Assembly (NCBI RefSeq): GCF_010977555.1
Contig: NZ_CP048815.1
Span: forward strand, 1,914,501 to 1,978,500
Direction: 5' to 3'
Origin: Caulobacter rhizosphaerae
GTDB lineage: Bacteria; Pseudomonadota; Alphaproteobacteria; Caulobacterales; Caulobacteraceae
Length of the DNA stretch: 64,000 nucleotides
The translations under genes were made by a program, and so were the position numbers. The notes beneath the pieces were generated by a model. It had not been told where the DNA came from. It saw nothing but the letters and a program-made list of their open reading frames with translations, and did not search any database. This document shows, in pieces, positions 10,279 to 19,246 of the stretch (within the stretch, counting starts at the first letter, position 1; each line of letters starts with the position of its first letter).

Positions 10279-13200
10279 CCGAGGAGCCCGTGGAATTGAG
10301 CCTGCGCGAGGCCCTGGCCAGGAACGACGGCCTGGCGCTGCCGATGGACGACGTCCTGTTCTCGATCCTGCCGCTGTTGCAATCGGTGAGCGCGCTGCAC
10401 CAGCACGGGCGCGTCGCTGACCTGGGGCCGGGCGACATCCTCGAGACCGGCGGCGTGCTGCGGCTGCGGCGGCCGGACGGCGCGCTGCCGCGCTACCGGC
10501 TCGACGCCATCAAGGCCGTCCAGCCGCCGCCGACCTCGGCCCTGAACATCATCGACGAGATGCGGGTCACGCGCGACTCCGAGGCGGGCTTTCAGGTCGA
10601 GACCCTGCGGGCGGAACGGGACCTTGAAAAGCCGATCACCAAGCCCGTCTATCTGGTCGGGTTCGAGTCGTGGGAAGAACGGCTGGGTCATCACGACGAG
10701 ATCACCGACATTTTCCGGCTGGGCCTGGTCCTGGCCGCCCTGGCCTCGGGCCTGGACTTCACCGACGCCGAGGATCTGGACCGCTTCGCCTCGCATCGCC
10801 AGAACCTGTTCGCCATCGTCAACCGCCTGAACCCCGTGCTGGCCAGCGTCATCGCCGAGATGACCGCCTTGAACCGTCACGAGCGGGCGACCGACCTGGC
10901 CGCGCTGATCCATCGCCTGGAGACCTGGCGCGACCAGCCGCAGGCCCTGAACATCGACCGCGTCCTGGCCACGACGGACGGGGCCGCGCCGCGGCGCACC
11001 GCCGTGCTGGCGCACCTGCGCGACCGCCTGTTCGATCTCTCGCGCCGCAATCGCCTGCTCTACTTCCGGCCCACCCAGGCGAGCGTGAACCTCACGGTGG
11101 CCAGCGTGCCGCTGGTGGTGCGGCTGGAGAGCGTCAAGCCCGACCAGATCTGCACCTGGGGCGGCGAGTTCGCCGCCGAGGTCGCGGCGGGCCGGGCGGT
11201 GAGCCTTCGCCGCTGGCTGCGCTTTGAAGACCAGACCTATCTTCCCAATTCGCTCGACCGGCTGATCCAGGAAACGCGCCGTGACCGGGCTGAATTTGGC
11301 TTCAGCCATCTGCGCCTGGTGATCGCCTTCCTGCGCTGGAACAATCTGAAGGACGCGCCGGAAGAGCGGATCACCTCGCCGCTGCTGTGGCTGCCCGTCG
11401 AGCTGGTGAAGAAGAAGGGCGTCACCGACCAATACGTCCTCCACGCCACCAGCGACGAGGCGGAATTCAACCCCGCCCTGCGCCATCACCTGCGCCAGCT
11501 GCACGACATCCGTCTGCCGGAGACGATCGATCTCGGCGAGGTCTCGATCGAGCAGATCCATGCGGACCTGCGGGCCCAGATCCACGCCTCGGAGCCCGGC
11601 GTCGATCTTCGCCTGCACACCCGGCCGTCGATCAAGCTGATCCACCAGAAGGCCGTCCAGCGCCTGCAGCAGTTCCAGCGCCGGCGGGGACGCGACCTGC
11701 GGCGGGCCAGCATCGGCCGGCCGGACTTCAGCTACGACCGCGACGACTACCGCCCGCTGGGCCTGGCCATGTTCGAGCAGATGGTGAAGCCCAGCGCCCT
11801 GCCGCTGCGGGGCTCCGTCGGCGGGCGAGTCGCGGCCCGGCCCGTGCACGCCGTCGCGCCGACGGGCGAGATCGAGAACCTGACCTTCTCGATGCCGGAG
11901 GACGACGGGCACAAGTTCGCCTGGGATTTCGACCTGACCCAGGTCACCCTGGCCAACTTCAACTACAAGAAGATGTCGCTGGTCCGCGACTACAACCAGC
12001 TCATCGACGAGCCGGCGCCCAATCCGGCGTTCGACCGCATCTTCTCCATCGAGCCGCGCGAGGTCGAAGCCGAGCCGCCGCCGCCGATCCCGCTGAGCGA
12101 CCGCTGGAACGTGGTCTCGGCCGACGAGACCCAGAACGCCGCCGTCGGGGTGGCGAGGAGCGGCCGCAGCTTCATCATCCAGGGACCGCCGGGCACCGGC
12201 AAGTCGCAGACCATCACCAATCTGGTCGCCGACTACGCCGGCCGCGGAAAGCGGGTGCTGTTCGTCTGCGAGAAGCGGGCGGCCCTGGACGTGGTGTTCC
12301 ATCGCCTCAAGCAGAGCGGGCTCGACGATCTCTGCTGCCTGATCCACGACTCCCAGACCGACAAGAAGGCGTTCGTCCAGAACCTGCGCGAGGGCTATGA
12401 GCAGTGGGTGGCGCAGGGCGACGACCTTGACCGCCTGTCGGCCGCCCGCCAGTCCGCCGTTGGCCTGGCCGAAGAGCAGTTGGCGCGACTGGAGCGGTTC
12501 GAGACCGCGATGGTCGCCGCGCCCGAAAGCCTGGCCCTGCCGGTGCGGGCGCTGGTCCGGCGGGCCATCGCCCTGCCGCCGCCCGATCCCGACGTCGGGC
12601 CGGCGGTCCGCGAACGCCTGCCGGACTACGCGACCTGGGAGGCCCAGCGCGACCTGCTGGGGCGACTGGTGCGGGTCCTGTCGGAGCGCTTCGGTCTGGA
12701 CAACCTGGCCAGCCATCCGTTCGCGAGGCTCTCCGGCGCATTGCTGGCCGATCCACGGGCCTACGCCAGGGCCCAGGAGATGCTCGAGGCCTGCGACACC
12801 GTCTTCGATGAGCTCGACGCGGCGTTCGAGAACGACGGCCAGTTGCTGAAACCCGACCTGACCCTGCCGCAGGCGATGGCCCTGACCGACGCGGCGGCGC
12901 GGATCACGACCTACGATCTTGTCGGACGGCTGGACCTGCTGGATCCGGCCAGCCCGTCGGCGCGCGACCTGCAAGCGGCTCGCGCCGACCTGGCCCGGCT
13001 GGACGACGCCGTCGCGGAGGCCGGCAAGGCGACGACGCATTGGCTGGAGAAGCTGTCGCCGCAGGACACGGCGGCGGCGCTCGACATCGCTCGGCGCGAG
13101 GAGGGCTCGGTCCTGCGCGTCCTGAAGCCGGCCTGGTGGCGGCTCGGCAAGGAGCTGGGCCGCCGCTACGACTTCGGCAAGCACGCCGTGAAGCCGCGCC

Positions 13201-15734
13201 TGACCGCCCTGCTGGCCGATCTGGCGGCCGAGCATGGGGCCGTGGCGGCGCGGAACGCGGCCGAGCAGGCGCTCCGCACGGGCTACGCTGTCCGCGACTT
13301 CGCCGCCTTCGTCTCGACCCTCGACGGCCTGGTCGAGCAACTCCGCGCCAGCCCGCTGCTGCGGCGGATGGTCGAGGCCTTGCGCGACGCGCCCGACGCC
13401 GCCCGGGCGGACGCCTTGGCGGTCGAGCCCGTGTCCCGTCTGGCCGCGATCGTCGGGGCCGACCTGCGTCTGCCGCCCGAATGGACGCTGGACGACCTGC
13501 TGGAGTGGCTGCGCGACACGCGGGAGGCCCTGGACGACCTGCCCGACCTGATCCCGCTGCTGCGCGCCGTGCACGAGGCGGGGCCGGCTTATGCGGGCAT
13601 GCTGCAGGACATCGCCCTGCCACCGGACGGGCTGGAGGCGCTGGTCGCCGCCGAATCGCTGGCCCGCCTCATGCGCCAGGATCCGGAGCTGGCGCGTTTC
13701 GACAGCCGCGACCTGACCCAGGCGGCGCGCCGCGTGGAGCGGGCCGAGACGGTCGGGCTGGAGCGGAACGCCGCCATGGTCCGCGCCGCCCAGCATCGCA
13801 AGTTCCTGGAGAACGTGCGCCGCTCGACCCTGTCGGTGGCGCAGCTCGACGAGGCCGGTCGCCAGTTCCGCAAGCGCTACGCCAGCGGTCGGCGCGAGCT
13901 GGAGCACGAGTTCGGCAAGACCATGCGCTACAAGGCCATCCGCGAGATCGCGGGCGCCGACACCGGCGCCGTGGTCAATGACCTCAAGCCGATCTGGCTG
14001 ATGAGCCCGCTGTCGGTCTCCGACACCCTGCCGTTGCGCGGCGACCTGTTTGACGTGGTCATCTTCGACGAGGCCAGCCAGATCCCGACCGAAGAGGCCG
14101 TGCCGGCGCTCAGTCGCGCCCGCCAGGTGGTGGTGGTCGGCGACGAGATGCAACTGCCGCCGACGAGCTTCTTCTCCAGTTCGACCGACGAGGACGAGAA
14201 CACCGTCTTCGCTGAAGAGGACGGCGAGCGGATCGCCATCACGCTGGACGCCGACAGCCTGCTCAACCAGGCGGCCCGCAACCTGCCGGCCACCCTGCTG
14301 GCCTGGCATTATCGCAGCCGCCACGAGTCGCTGATCAGCTTCTCCAACGCCGCCTTCTACGAGGGGCGGCTGATCACCATTCCCGATCAGCGGATCGAGG
14401 GACAGACCGCCGAGATCGCCGCGCGACGCTCCGACGCCGAGGGCGCCGCGAGGCTGGCGGTCGATGACCTGCTGGAGCGGCCGCTCAGCTTCCACCTGGT
14501 CGAGGACGGTGTCTATGTCAGCCGCTGCAACCTCCCCGAGGCGCGGTGCATCGCCGGCATGGTGCGTGAGCTGCTGTTGCGCGGGACGGGGCTGAGCATC
14601 GGCGTCGTGGCGTTTTCCGAAGCCCAGCAGGGCGAGATCGAAAGCGCCCTCGACGCCCTGGCCGACGAGGACGCCGCCTTCGCCGCCTTGCTGGAGAAGG
14701 AGTACCTCCGCGAGGACGATGACCAGTTCAACGGCCTGTTCGTCAAGAACCTGGAGAATGTGCAGGGCGACGAGCGGGACATCATCCTGCTCAGCATCTG
14801 CTACGCACCGGGGCCGGACGGCCGGATGCTGATGAACTTCGGCCCGATCAACCAGCGAGGCGGGGAAAAGCGCCTGAACGTGATCTTTAGCCGCGCCAAG
14901 CACCGCATGGCCGTCGTCTCGACGATCCGCGCCGAGGCGATCACCAACACCCACAACGACGGCGCGGCGGCGCTCAGGGCGTTCCTGCAGTTCGCCGAGG
15001 CCAGTGCGCGCGGGGAGGGGGAGCGGTCGCAGGCGGTCCTGGGCGCCCTGAACCCCGGCGCTCGCCAGGCCTTCGCCTCGGCGCCCCCCGTCGACCCGTT
15101 GCGCGCCTCGCTGGCCGCGACCCTGCGCAAGCGTGGGCACGCGGTGCACGAGCACGTCGGGCGCTCGCAGTTCCGCTGTGACTTGGCCATCGCCAGCCCA
15201 GACGGACAGCGCTACGGGCTCGGCGTCCTCCTCGACCCTCCGCCGGGCGAGGACCGGGCGCGCGTGCGCGAGCGCTACGTGTTCCGCCCGTCCGTCCTGC
15301 GCAACTTCGGCTGGCCGGTGATGGAGGTGCTGTCGGTCGATTGGCTGCGCGACCCGCTGGGCGTGGTCGAGCGCATCGAGGCCCGGCTGACCAGCGGCGC
15401 GGAGACCGAACTCGAGGACGACGCGCTGCTCAAGGGCCTGGCCGCGCCGATCGAGGCGGCGCCCTCGCGCCTGGAGCCCGCGGAGCCGAAGGCGTCGCCT
15501 TCGGGGCTTTCGCTGCCGGAGCACATGCAGGAATTCCTTTTCCAGCAGGGCGCTTCGAACAAGTTCTGGCGCATTGGGCAGAAGGGGCTGGACGTCACGG
15601 TCGTGTATGGCCGTGTCGGGACCAAGGGCCAGGTGATGACCAAGTCCTACGACAGCGAAACGCGCGCCCGTCGCGAAGTCGCCAAGCTGGTCGAGGAGAA
15701 ACTGCGCAAGGGATACGTGGAAGCGCCCCTCTGA
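10275..15734 (+). CDS. Giant pseudokinase-DUF4011-SF1 helicase-nuclease-like-WGR protein
   Basis: The GTG at 10275 gives 1819 residues. Residues about 5-215 resemble a protein-kinase C-lobe: SALHQHG, then VADLGPGDIL where a kinase has HRDLKPxNIL (only Asp49, Leu and Pro kept), then an EITDIFRLGLVLAALASG segment. A DUF4011 block follows at about 248-460 (LFDLSRRNRLLYF, SPLLWLPVEL). The SF1 helicase has Walker A GPPGTGKS at 637-644, a roughly 600-residue helical insertion, Walker B IFDEAS near 1265, GDEMQLPP and a final NVQGDERD/NVIFSRAKHR. Residues about 1613-1705 look like a Vsr/DUF559-type nuclease fold with altered active-site residues. The tail is a WGR domain (FWRIG, VYGRVGTKGQ). Similar helicases occur in anti-phage systems. 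The frame extends upstream to 9495, but that part overlaps the peptidase. Confidence 0.88.
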   Translation: MTEEPVELSLREALARNDGLALPMDDVLFSILPLLQSVSALHQHGRVADLGPGDILETGGVLRLRRPDGALPRYRLDAIKAVQPPPTSALNIIDEMRVTRDSEAGFQVETLRAERDLEKPITKPVYLVGFESWEERLGHHDEITDIFRLGLVLAALASGLDFTDAEDLDRFASHRQNLFAIVNRLNPVLASVIAEMTALNRHERATDLAALIHRLETWRDQPQALNIDRVLATTDGAAPRRTAVLAHLRDRLFDLSRRNRLLYFRPTQASVNLTVASVPLVVRLESVKPDQICTWGGEFAAEVAAGRAVSLRRWLRFEDQTYLPNSLDRLIQETRRDRAEFGFSHLRLVIAFLRWNNLKDAPEERITSPLLWLPVELVKKKGVTDQYVLHATSDEAEFNPALRHHLRQLHDIRLPETIDLGEVSIEQIHADLRAQIHASEPGVDLRLHTRPSIKLIHQKAVQRLQQFQRRRGRDLRRASIGRPDFSYDRDDYRPLGLAMFEQMVKPSALPLRGSVGGRVAARPVHAVAPTGEIENLTFSMPEDDGHKFAWDFDLTQVTLANFNYKKMSLVRDYNQLIDEPAPNPAFDRIFSIEPREVEAEPPPPIPLSDRWNVVSADETQNAAVGVARSGRSFIIQGPPGTGKSQTITNLVADYAGRGKRVLFVCEKRAALDVVFHRLKQSGLDDLCCLIHDSQTDKKAFVQNLREGYEQWVAQGDDLDRLSAARQSAVGLAEEQLARLERFETAMVAAPESLALPVRALVRRAIALPPPDPDVGPAVRERLPDYATWEAQRDLLGRLVRVLSERFGLDNLASHPFARLSGALLADPRAYARAQEMLEACDTVFDELDAAFENDGQLLKPDLTLPQAMALTDAAARITTYDLVGRLDLLDPASPSARDLQAARADLARLDDAVAEAGKATTHWLEKLSPQDTAAALDIARREEGSVLRVLKPAWWRLGKELGRRYDFGKHAVKPRLTALLADLAAEHGAVAARNAAEQALRTGYAVRDFAAFVSTLDGLVEQLRASPLLRRMVEALRDAPDAARADALAVEPVSRLAAIVGADLRLPPEWTLDDLLEWLRDTREALDDLPDLIPLLRAVHEAGPAYAGMLQDIALPPDGLEALVAAESLARLMRQDPELARFDSRDLTQAARRVERAETVGLERNAAMVRAAQHRKFLENVRRSTLSVAQLDEAGRQFRKRYASGRRELEHEFGKTMRYKAIREIAGADTGAVVNDLKPIWLMSPLSVSDTLPLRGDLFDVVIFDEASQIPTEEAVPALSRARQVVVVGDEMQLPPTSFFSSSTDEDENTVFAEEDGERIAITLDADSLLNQAARNLPATLLAWHYRSRHESLISFSNAAFYEGRLITIPDQRIEGQTAEIAARRSDAEGAARLAVDDLLERPLSFHLVEDGVYVSRCNLPEARCIAGMVRELLLRGTGLSIGVVAFSEAQQGEIESALDALADEDAAFAALLEKEYLREDDDQFNGLFVKNLENVQGDERDIILLSICYAPGPDGRMLMNFGPINQRGGEKRLNVIFSRAKHRMAVVSTIRAEAITNTHNDGAAALRAFLQFAEASARGEGERSQAVLGALNPGARQAFASAPPVDPLRASLAATLRKRGHAVHEHVGRSQFRCDLAIASPDGQRYGLGVLLDPPPGEDRARVRERYVFRPSVLRNFGWPVMEVLSVDWLRDPLGVVERIEARLTSGAETELEDDALLKGLAAPIEAAPSRLEPAEPKASPSGLSLPEHMQEFLFQQGASNKFWRIGQKGLDVTVVYGRVGTKGQVMTKSYDSETRARREVAKLVEEKLRKGYVEAPL

Positions 15735-15825
15735 TGCAGACGGTCGAGAGCGCCACCAGCCACGTCGGTATCCGCTGCGTGGTCAGGCGCCGCTGAGGCG
15801 CATCCGCCGGGCGTCGAGTCGCTCG

Positions 15826-17058
15826 TCATCGGCCATACTCGCGGTCGTCACACGCCGCCAGGCGCTTCGCGAACGGGCTCCAGATGAGGTTCGCCAGCGT
15901 CGCCAGGGCGAGGATCAAGGCCAGGCCGCAGGCGAGCGCCAGGCCATAGAGGGGGCCGCCAAGGGCGTCGCTCACCATGCCCATGGCCAGCGGCGCGACC
16001 ACGGCGCCGACGCAGGTGAAGAACAGAATGACGCCGGCCGCCGCGCCGTGTTCGGCCTTGGGAAAGCCGCTGATGCCCTTGGAGTTCAGCGTCGGATAGA
16101 CCACGGACATGAACAGGCCCGACAGCGGCAGCAGGACGGCCGCCGCGGCTTGTCCGCCGGTCAGGGCGCCGGCGAAGCAGATCAGGATCGCCGCGGCGCA
16201 GATCGCCAGCACCAGGGCCCATGGCAGGCGGACCAGCATCCAGGCCCCGAGGAACCGGCCGCCGGCGCGCAGGACGAAGAAGACGGGCAGGGCGAAGGCG
16301 ACGAGCGATGCGCCGGGGCCGCGATAGCCGGTCAGGAGGGTCGGCATCCACACATAGATCGCGGTCTCGACGCCGACATAGAGCATCGCCGCCGCGCTGA
16401 AGATCAGGGCGTGCGGGTCGCTGGCCACGCGCCAGGTCTTGTCCAGGCCGACCGGCTCGCGTTCGCTGCGCGGCGCGGGATAACGGATCAGCAGCGCGGC
16501 CGCCATCAGGCCCACGCAAAGGATTCCGGCGATCACATAGAGCCACTTCCACGACGTTCCGGCCGCCAGCAGCGCCGCGACGATCGCCGGCCCGATGATG
16601 GCGCCGACGCCGAAAAAGCCCTCGACGGTGTTCATGGTCGCGGTGTGGTCGCGGGTCGACCGGGAGATGTCGCCGATCAGGGCCAGGGCGCCGGTCTTGA
16701 ACACGCCGATGGCCATGCCCGACACGAACAGAAGGGCGACGAAGACGGCGAACCGCTCGGCGACGGCGAAGACCAGGGCCGAGGCCGCGAATCCGGCGAG
16801 GCCCACGATGATCGTCGCCTTCCTGCCGATGCGATCGGCCAGGAACCCCAGGCAAAGCCCGGACAGGGCGATGCCGCCCATCGTGGCGTAATGGAAGGCG
16901 CCGGCGGCGGTCAGGTCGAGTCCGAAGGTCTTGATGATCTGCGGGATGATCACCCCCACCGCGTCGGTGGTCATGGCGAACATCATGAACATCAGGAAGG
17001 TCATCAGCTTGATCAGCCCGACGTTCGACGCCCGCTCTTCCAATGCCGTCCGGATCAT
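15826..17058 (-). CDS. suxC: MFS sugar transporter, probable sucrose permease
   Basis: The 410-residue protein shows about twelve transmembrane segments and MFS loop motifs, including LGFLADRIGRKATIIVGL after helix 2 (the A-motif GxLaDrxGrkxxl) and TLNSKGISGFPKAEHGAAAG in the second half. It lies downstream of the amylosucrase gene on the same strand with a 126-bp gap, in a locus that also has a LacI repressor and a TonB receptor. In Xanthomonas and Caulobacter such a permease carries sucrose across the inner membrane after the TonB receptor brings it into the periplasm. The symbol is by analogy with the sux locus, not shown here. Confidence 0.75.
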   Translation of the reverse strand: MIRTALEERASNVGLIKLMTFLMFMMFAMTTDAVGVIIPQIIKTFGLDLTAAGAFHYATMGGIALSGLCLGFLADRIGRKATIIVGLAGFAASALVFAVAERFAVFVALLFVSGMAIGVFKTGALALIGDISRSTRDHTATMNTVEGFFGVGAIIGPAIVAALLAAGTSWKWLYVIAGILCVGLMAAALLIRYPAPRSEREPVGLDKTWRVASDPHALIFSAAAMLYVGVETAIYVWMPTLLTGYRGPGASLVAFALPVFFVLRAGGRFLGAWMLVRLPWALVLAICAAAILICFAGALTGGQAAAAVLLPLSGLFMSVVYPTLNSKGISGFPKAEHGAAAGVILFFTCVGAVVAPLAMGMVSDALGGPLYGLALACGLALILALATLANLIWSPFAKRLAACDDREYGR

Positions 17059-17184
17059 GTTGGCCTCCCCGTTCCGGGCTCTGCGTCCCGATCATGCTTG
17101 TTCCGACGCCTTAGGCGCGGCGATCGTCACGGCGCCATCGCGGCCAGGTCCAGAGGAACGACGTCCGGGACGCAACCGGCGAGG

Positions 17185-19023
17185 TCATGTCGTCACCAGC
17201 CAGACCAGTTCATGGGGACCCAGATCGATGGATCCCCCCTGACGATCTCGTCCGGTGAGCACGTCGCGCGTCGTCGCCGAATAGGCCAGGGGCAAGCGCG
17301 TCGACAGCGGGGCCTCCGCCAGATTGGCCAGGCACAGCAGGCTCTGCGCGCCTTCGGCCCGCTCGAAGGCGAGGATGGCCGGCGATTCCAGGGCGACCGG
17401 CAGGGCCGGACCGGCGACGCCGTGGGCGGCCAGCGTCCTGGCCTGGACGCCGAGGCGGCGGAGGCAGCCGAAGAGCTCGGCTTCCAGCGTTCCGTCGTGG
17501 GTCCGGCGTTCCGCCGCCGTCCAGTCCATCGCCGGGCGATGCAGCCAGCGTCCGTCGCCAGCCCTCAGCGGGTCGGCCTCGTAGTCTTCGTCGTTCGGCA
17601 AGCCGATCTCGTCGCCCATATAGATCAGCGGCCAACCGTCCAGGGCATGGACGATCCCGTAGAGCAGCGCCAAGCGATGCGCGCCGGGCGACCTGGGGCC
17701 CTGGCCGGGCTGAAGGCCGGCGAGCGCGGCGGCCATGCCGTTGGTCGAGGGCACGCCGCCCGGCGCGGTCTGGAAGGCGCGTCCATGCGAGAACCCTCCG
17801 CCCTCGCCGTAGAAAGCCGACCAGCGGGCCAGATCCTCGGACGGGGCGTAGGCCGCCAGGGCGTTCCAGATCACGTCGTCGTGGCACCGGACATAGTTCA
17901 GCCAGGCCGCGCGGCGAGGCTTGCCGGCCGAGGCCGCCAGGCAGCGGTTGAAGACGCCGGCGTTGGCGTCGGCCAGGGAGCCCCACAGCGCGGTCATCAC
18001 CGCATTGTTGTAAGCCAGGTCGCAGCCGCGCCCGTCACGGCCGAAGAACGGAACGACGTCGTCCAGACTCTCGATCGCCTCGGCGACCAGCACCACCGAG
18101 GGCGCGACGATGGCCAGGGCTTCGTGCCAGGCCTCGACGATCGCATAGGCCTGGGGGCGATTGCGACTGGTGGTTCCCGCCGCCTTCCAGAGATAAGGCG
18201 CGCTGTCGAGCCGGAAGCCCTGCACGCCCTTGGACGCCAGGAACACCAGCACCTCCAGCATCTCGGAAAAGACCTGCGGATTGGCGTAGTTGAGGTCCCA
18301 TTGGAACGGATAGAAGGTCGTCCAGACATGGCCGCCCATGTCCGGGTCGAAGGTGAAGCTGCCAGGCGCGGTGTCGGGAAAGACATCGATCAGGCGCCGC
18401 TCGCGTTCGGCCGCCTCCTCGGCGCTCAGGGTGATGTAGTAGTCTTGGAAGGCCTTATCCCCGGCGCGGGCGGCCTTGGCCCAGGCGTGTTCGCGGGCGG
18501 TATGGTTGCAGACCACGTCCACGATCAGGCCCATATTCCGGGCCCGCAGGTCGCAGGCCAGGGCCTCCAGGTCGTCCATGTCGCCCAGGCGCGGATCGAC
18601 CTGGCGATAGTCGGCCACGGCGAAGCCGCCGTCGCTGTCTCCGTCCCGCGGCCGCAGCAGCGGCAATGGATGCAGCCAGCGCACCCCCAGGTCATCCAGA
18701 TAGTCGAGACGCTTGCGAACGCCCGGCAGGTCGCCGGCGAAGCGGTCGACATAGAAGGTGTAGGCGGTCTGGCCCGCCGCGCTCAGCCAGTCCCGGGAAC
18801 CCTCCCGGCGCGAGTCGAGGTCGCGTAGCGCCGCAGGACGCGCGATCGCCGCCGCCCATACCCGATCCTTCAGCGCCCCGATGAAGCCAGCCCAGCGCGG
18901 GTCGCCGCCATAGACCTCGGCCAATCGCGCCTCCAGCCTGGGCCAATGGGCCAGGAACCGACGCTCGACATCCTTCTCGTGCGGATGCGCCGCCGGCAGG
19001 CCGGAAGGGCTCGTGGGCGTCAT
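17185..19023 (-). CDS. suxB: Amylosucrase / sucrose hydrolase (GH13 subfamily 4)
   Basis: The 612-residue protein has the amylosucrase layout: an N-terminal helical domain (ERRFLAHWPRLEARLAEVYG), then a (beta/alpha)8 barrel starting TFYVDRFAGDLPG. Catalytic residues are visible: nucleophile Asp273 in GFRLDSAPYLWK, acid/base Glu315 in VLVAEAIE, and the transition-state Asp382 in RCHDD. It cleaves sucrose, either transferring glucose to a glucan or hydrolysing it; the sequence alone does not say which. No signal peptide is present, so it acts in the cytoplasm on sucrose imported by the adjacent MFS protein. A LacI-type operator lies 120 bp upstream of its ATG. Confidence 0.85.
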   Translation of the reverse strand: MTPTSPSGLPAAHPHEKDVERRFLAHWPRLEARLAEVYGGDPRWAGFIGALKDRVWAAAIARPAALRDLDSRREGSRDWLSAAGQTAYTFYVDRFAGDLPGVRKRLDYLDDLGVRWLHPLPLLRPRDGDSDGGFAVADYRQVDPRLGDMDDLEALACDLRARNMGLIVDVVCNHTAREHAWAKAARAGDKAFQDYYITLSAEEAAERERRLIDVFPDTAPGSFTFDPDMGGHVWTTFYPFQWDLNYANPQVFSEMLEVLVFLASKGVQGFRLDSAPYLWKAAGTTSRNRPQAYAIVEAWHEALAIVAPSVVLVAEAIESLDDVVPFFGRDGRGCDLAYNNAVMTALWGSLADANAGVFNRCLAASAGKPRRAAWLNYVRCHDDVIWNALAAYAPSEDLARWSAFYGEGGGFSHGRAFQTAPGGVPSTNGMAAALAGLQPGQGPRSPGAHRLALLYGIVHALDGWPLIYMGDEIGLPNDEDYEADPLRAGDGRWLHRPAMDWTAAERRTHDGTLEAELFGCLRRLGVQARTLAAHGVAGPALPVALESPAILAFERAEGAQSLLCLANLAEAPLSTRLPLAYSATTRDVLTGRDRQGGSIDLGPHELVWLVTT

Positions 19024-19142
19024 TGAAAGTCTCGATCAGTCAAAAGATCCCCGAGCGCTGGCGCGCTCGGGGCAGCGGGGAGGCGATGCCTGGCGCGGGC
19101 CATAGTGCTGGATATCGAAACAACAAAGGATTGCAAGATTAA

Positions 19143-19158
19143 ATGCAATCGTTCGCAT
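19143..19158. promoter_or_regulatory. LacI-type operator upstream of the amylosucrase gene
   Basis: ATGCAATCGTTCGCAT is a near-perfect 16-bp palindrome with a central CG, the form bound by LacI-family repressors. Closely matching copies (core TGCAATCGTT) lie before the halogenase and before the TonB receptor, so all are likely targets of the lacI product at 19247-20368. Confidence 0.7.
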
Positions 19159-19246
19159 TTTGTGCAAAGCTTCCGTGCGACGCGATTTTTGACGATAGCG
19201 AAAGATCGGTCGCCCGCGGCGCGTCAACCCGACGCCCGCTCGGTGC

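Noticed and set aside
10086..15524. 1812-codon antisense frame over the helicase
   Set aside because: The helicase frame shows Walker A/B and WGR motifs; the antisense product has no domain and an unnatural composition.
16048..18828. 926-codon frame on the plus strand over the transporter and amylosucrase
   Set aside because: The minus-strand genes have clear MFS and GH13 motifs; this is their shadow.
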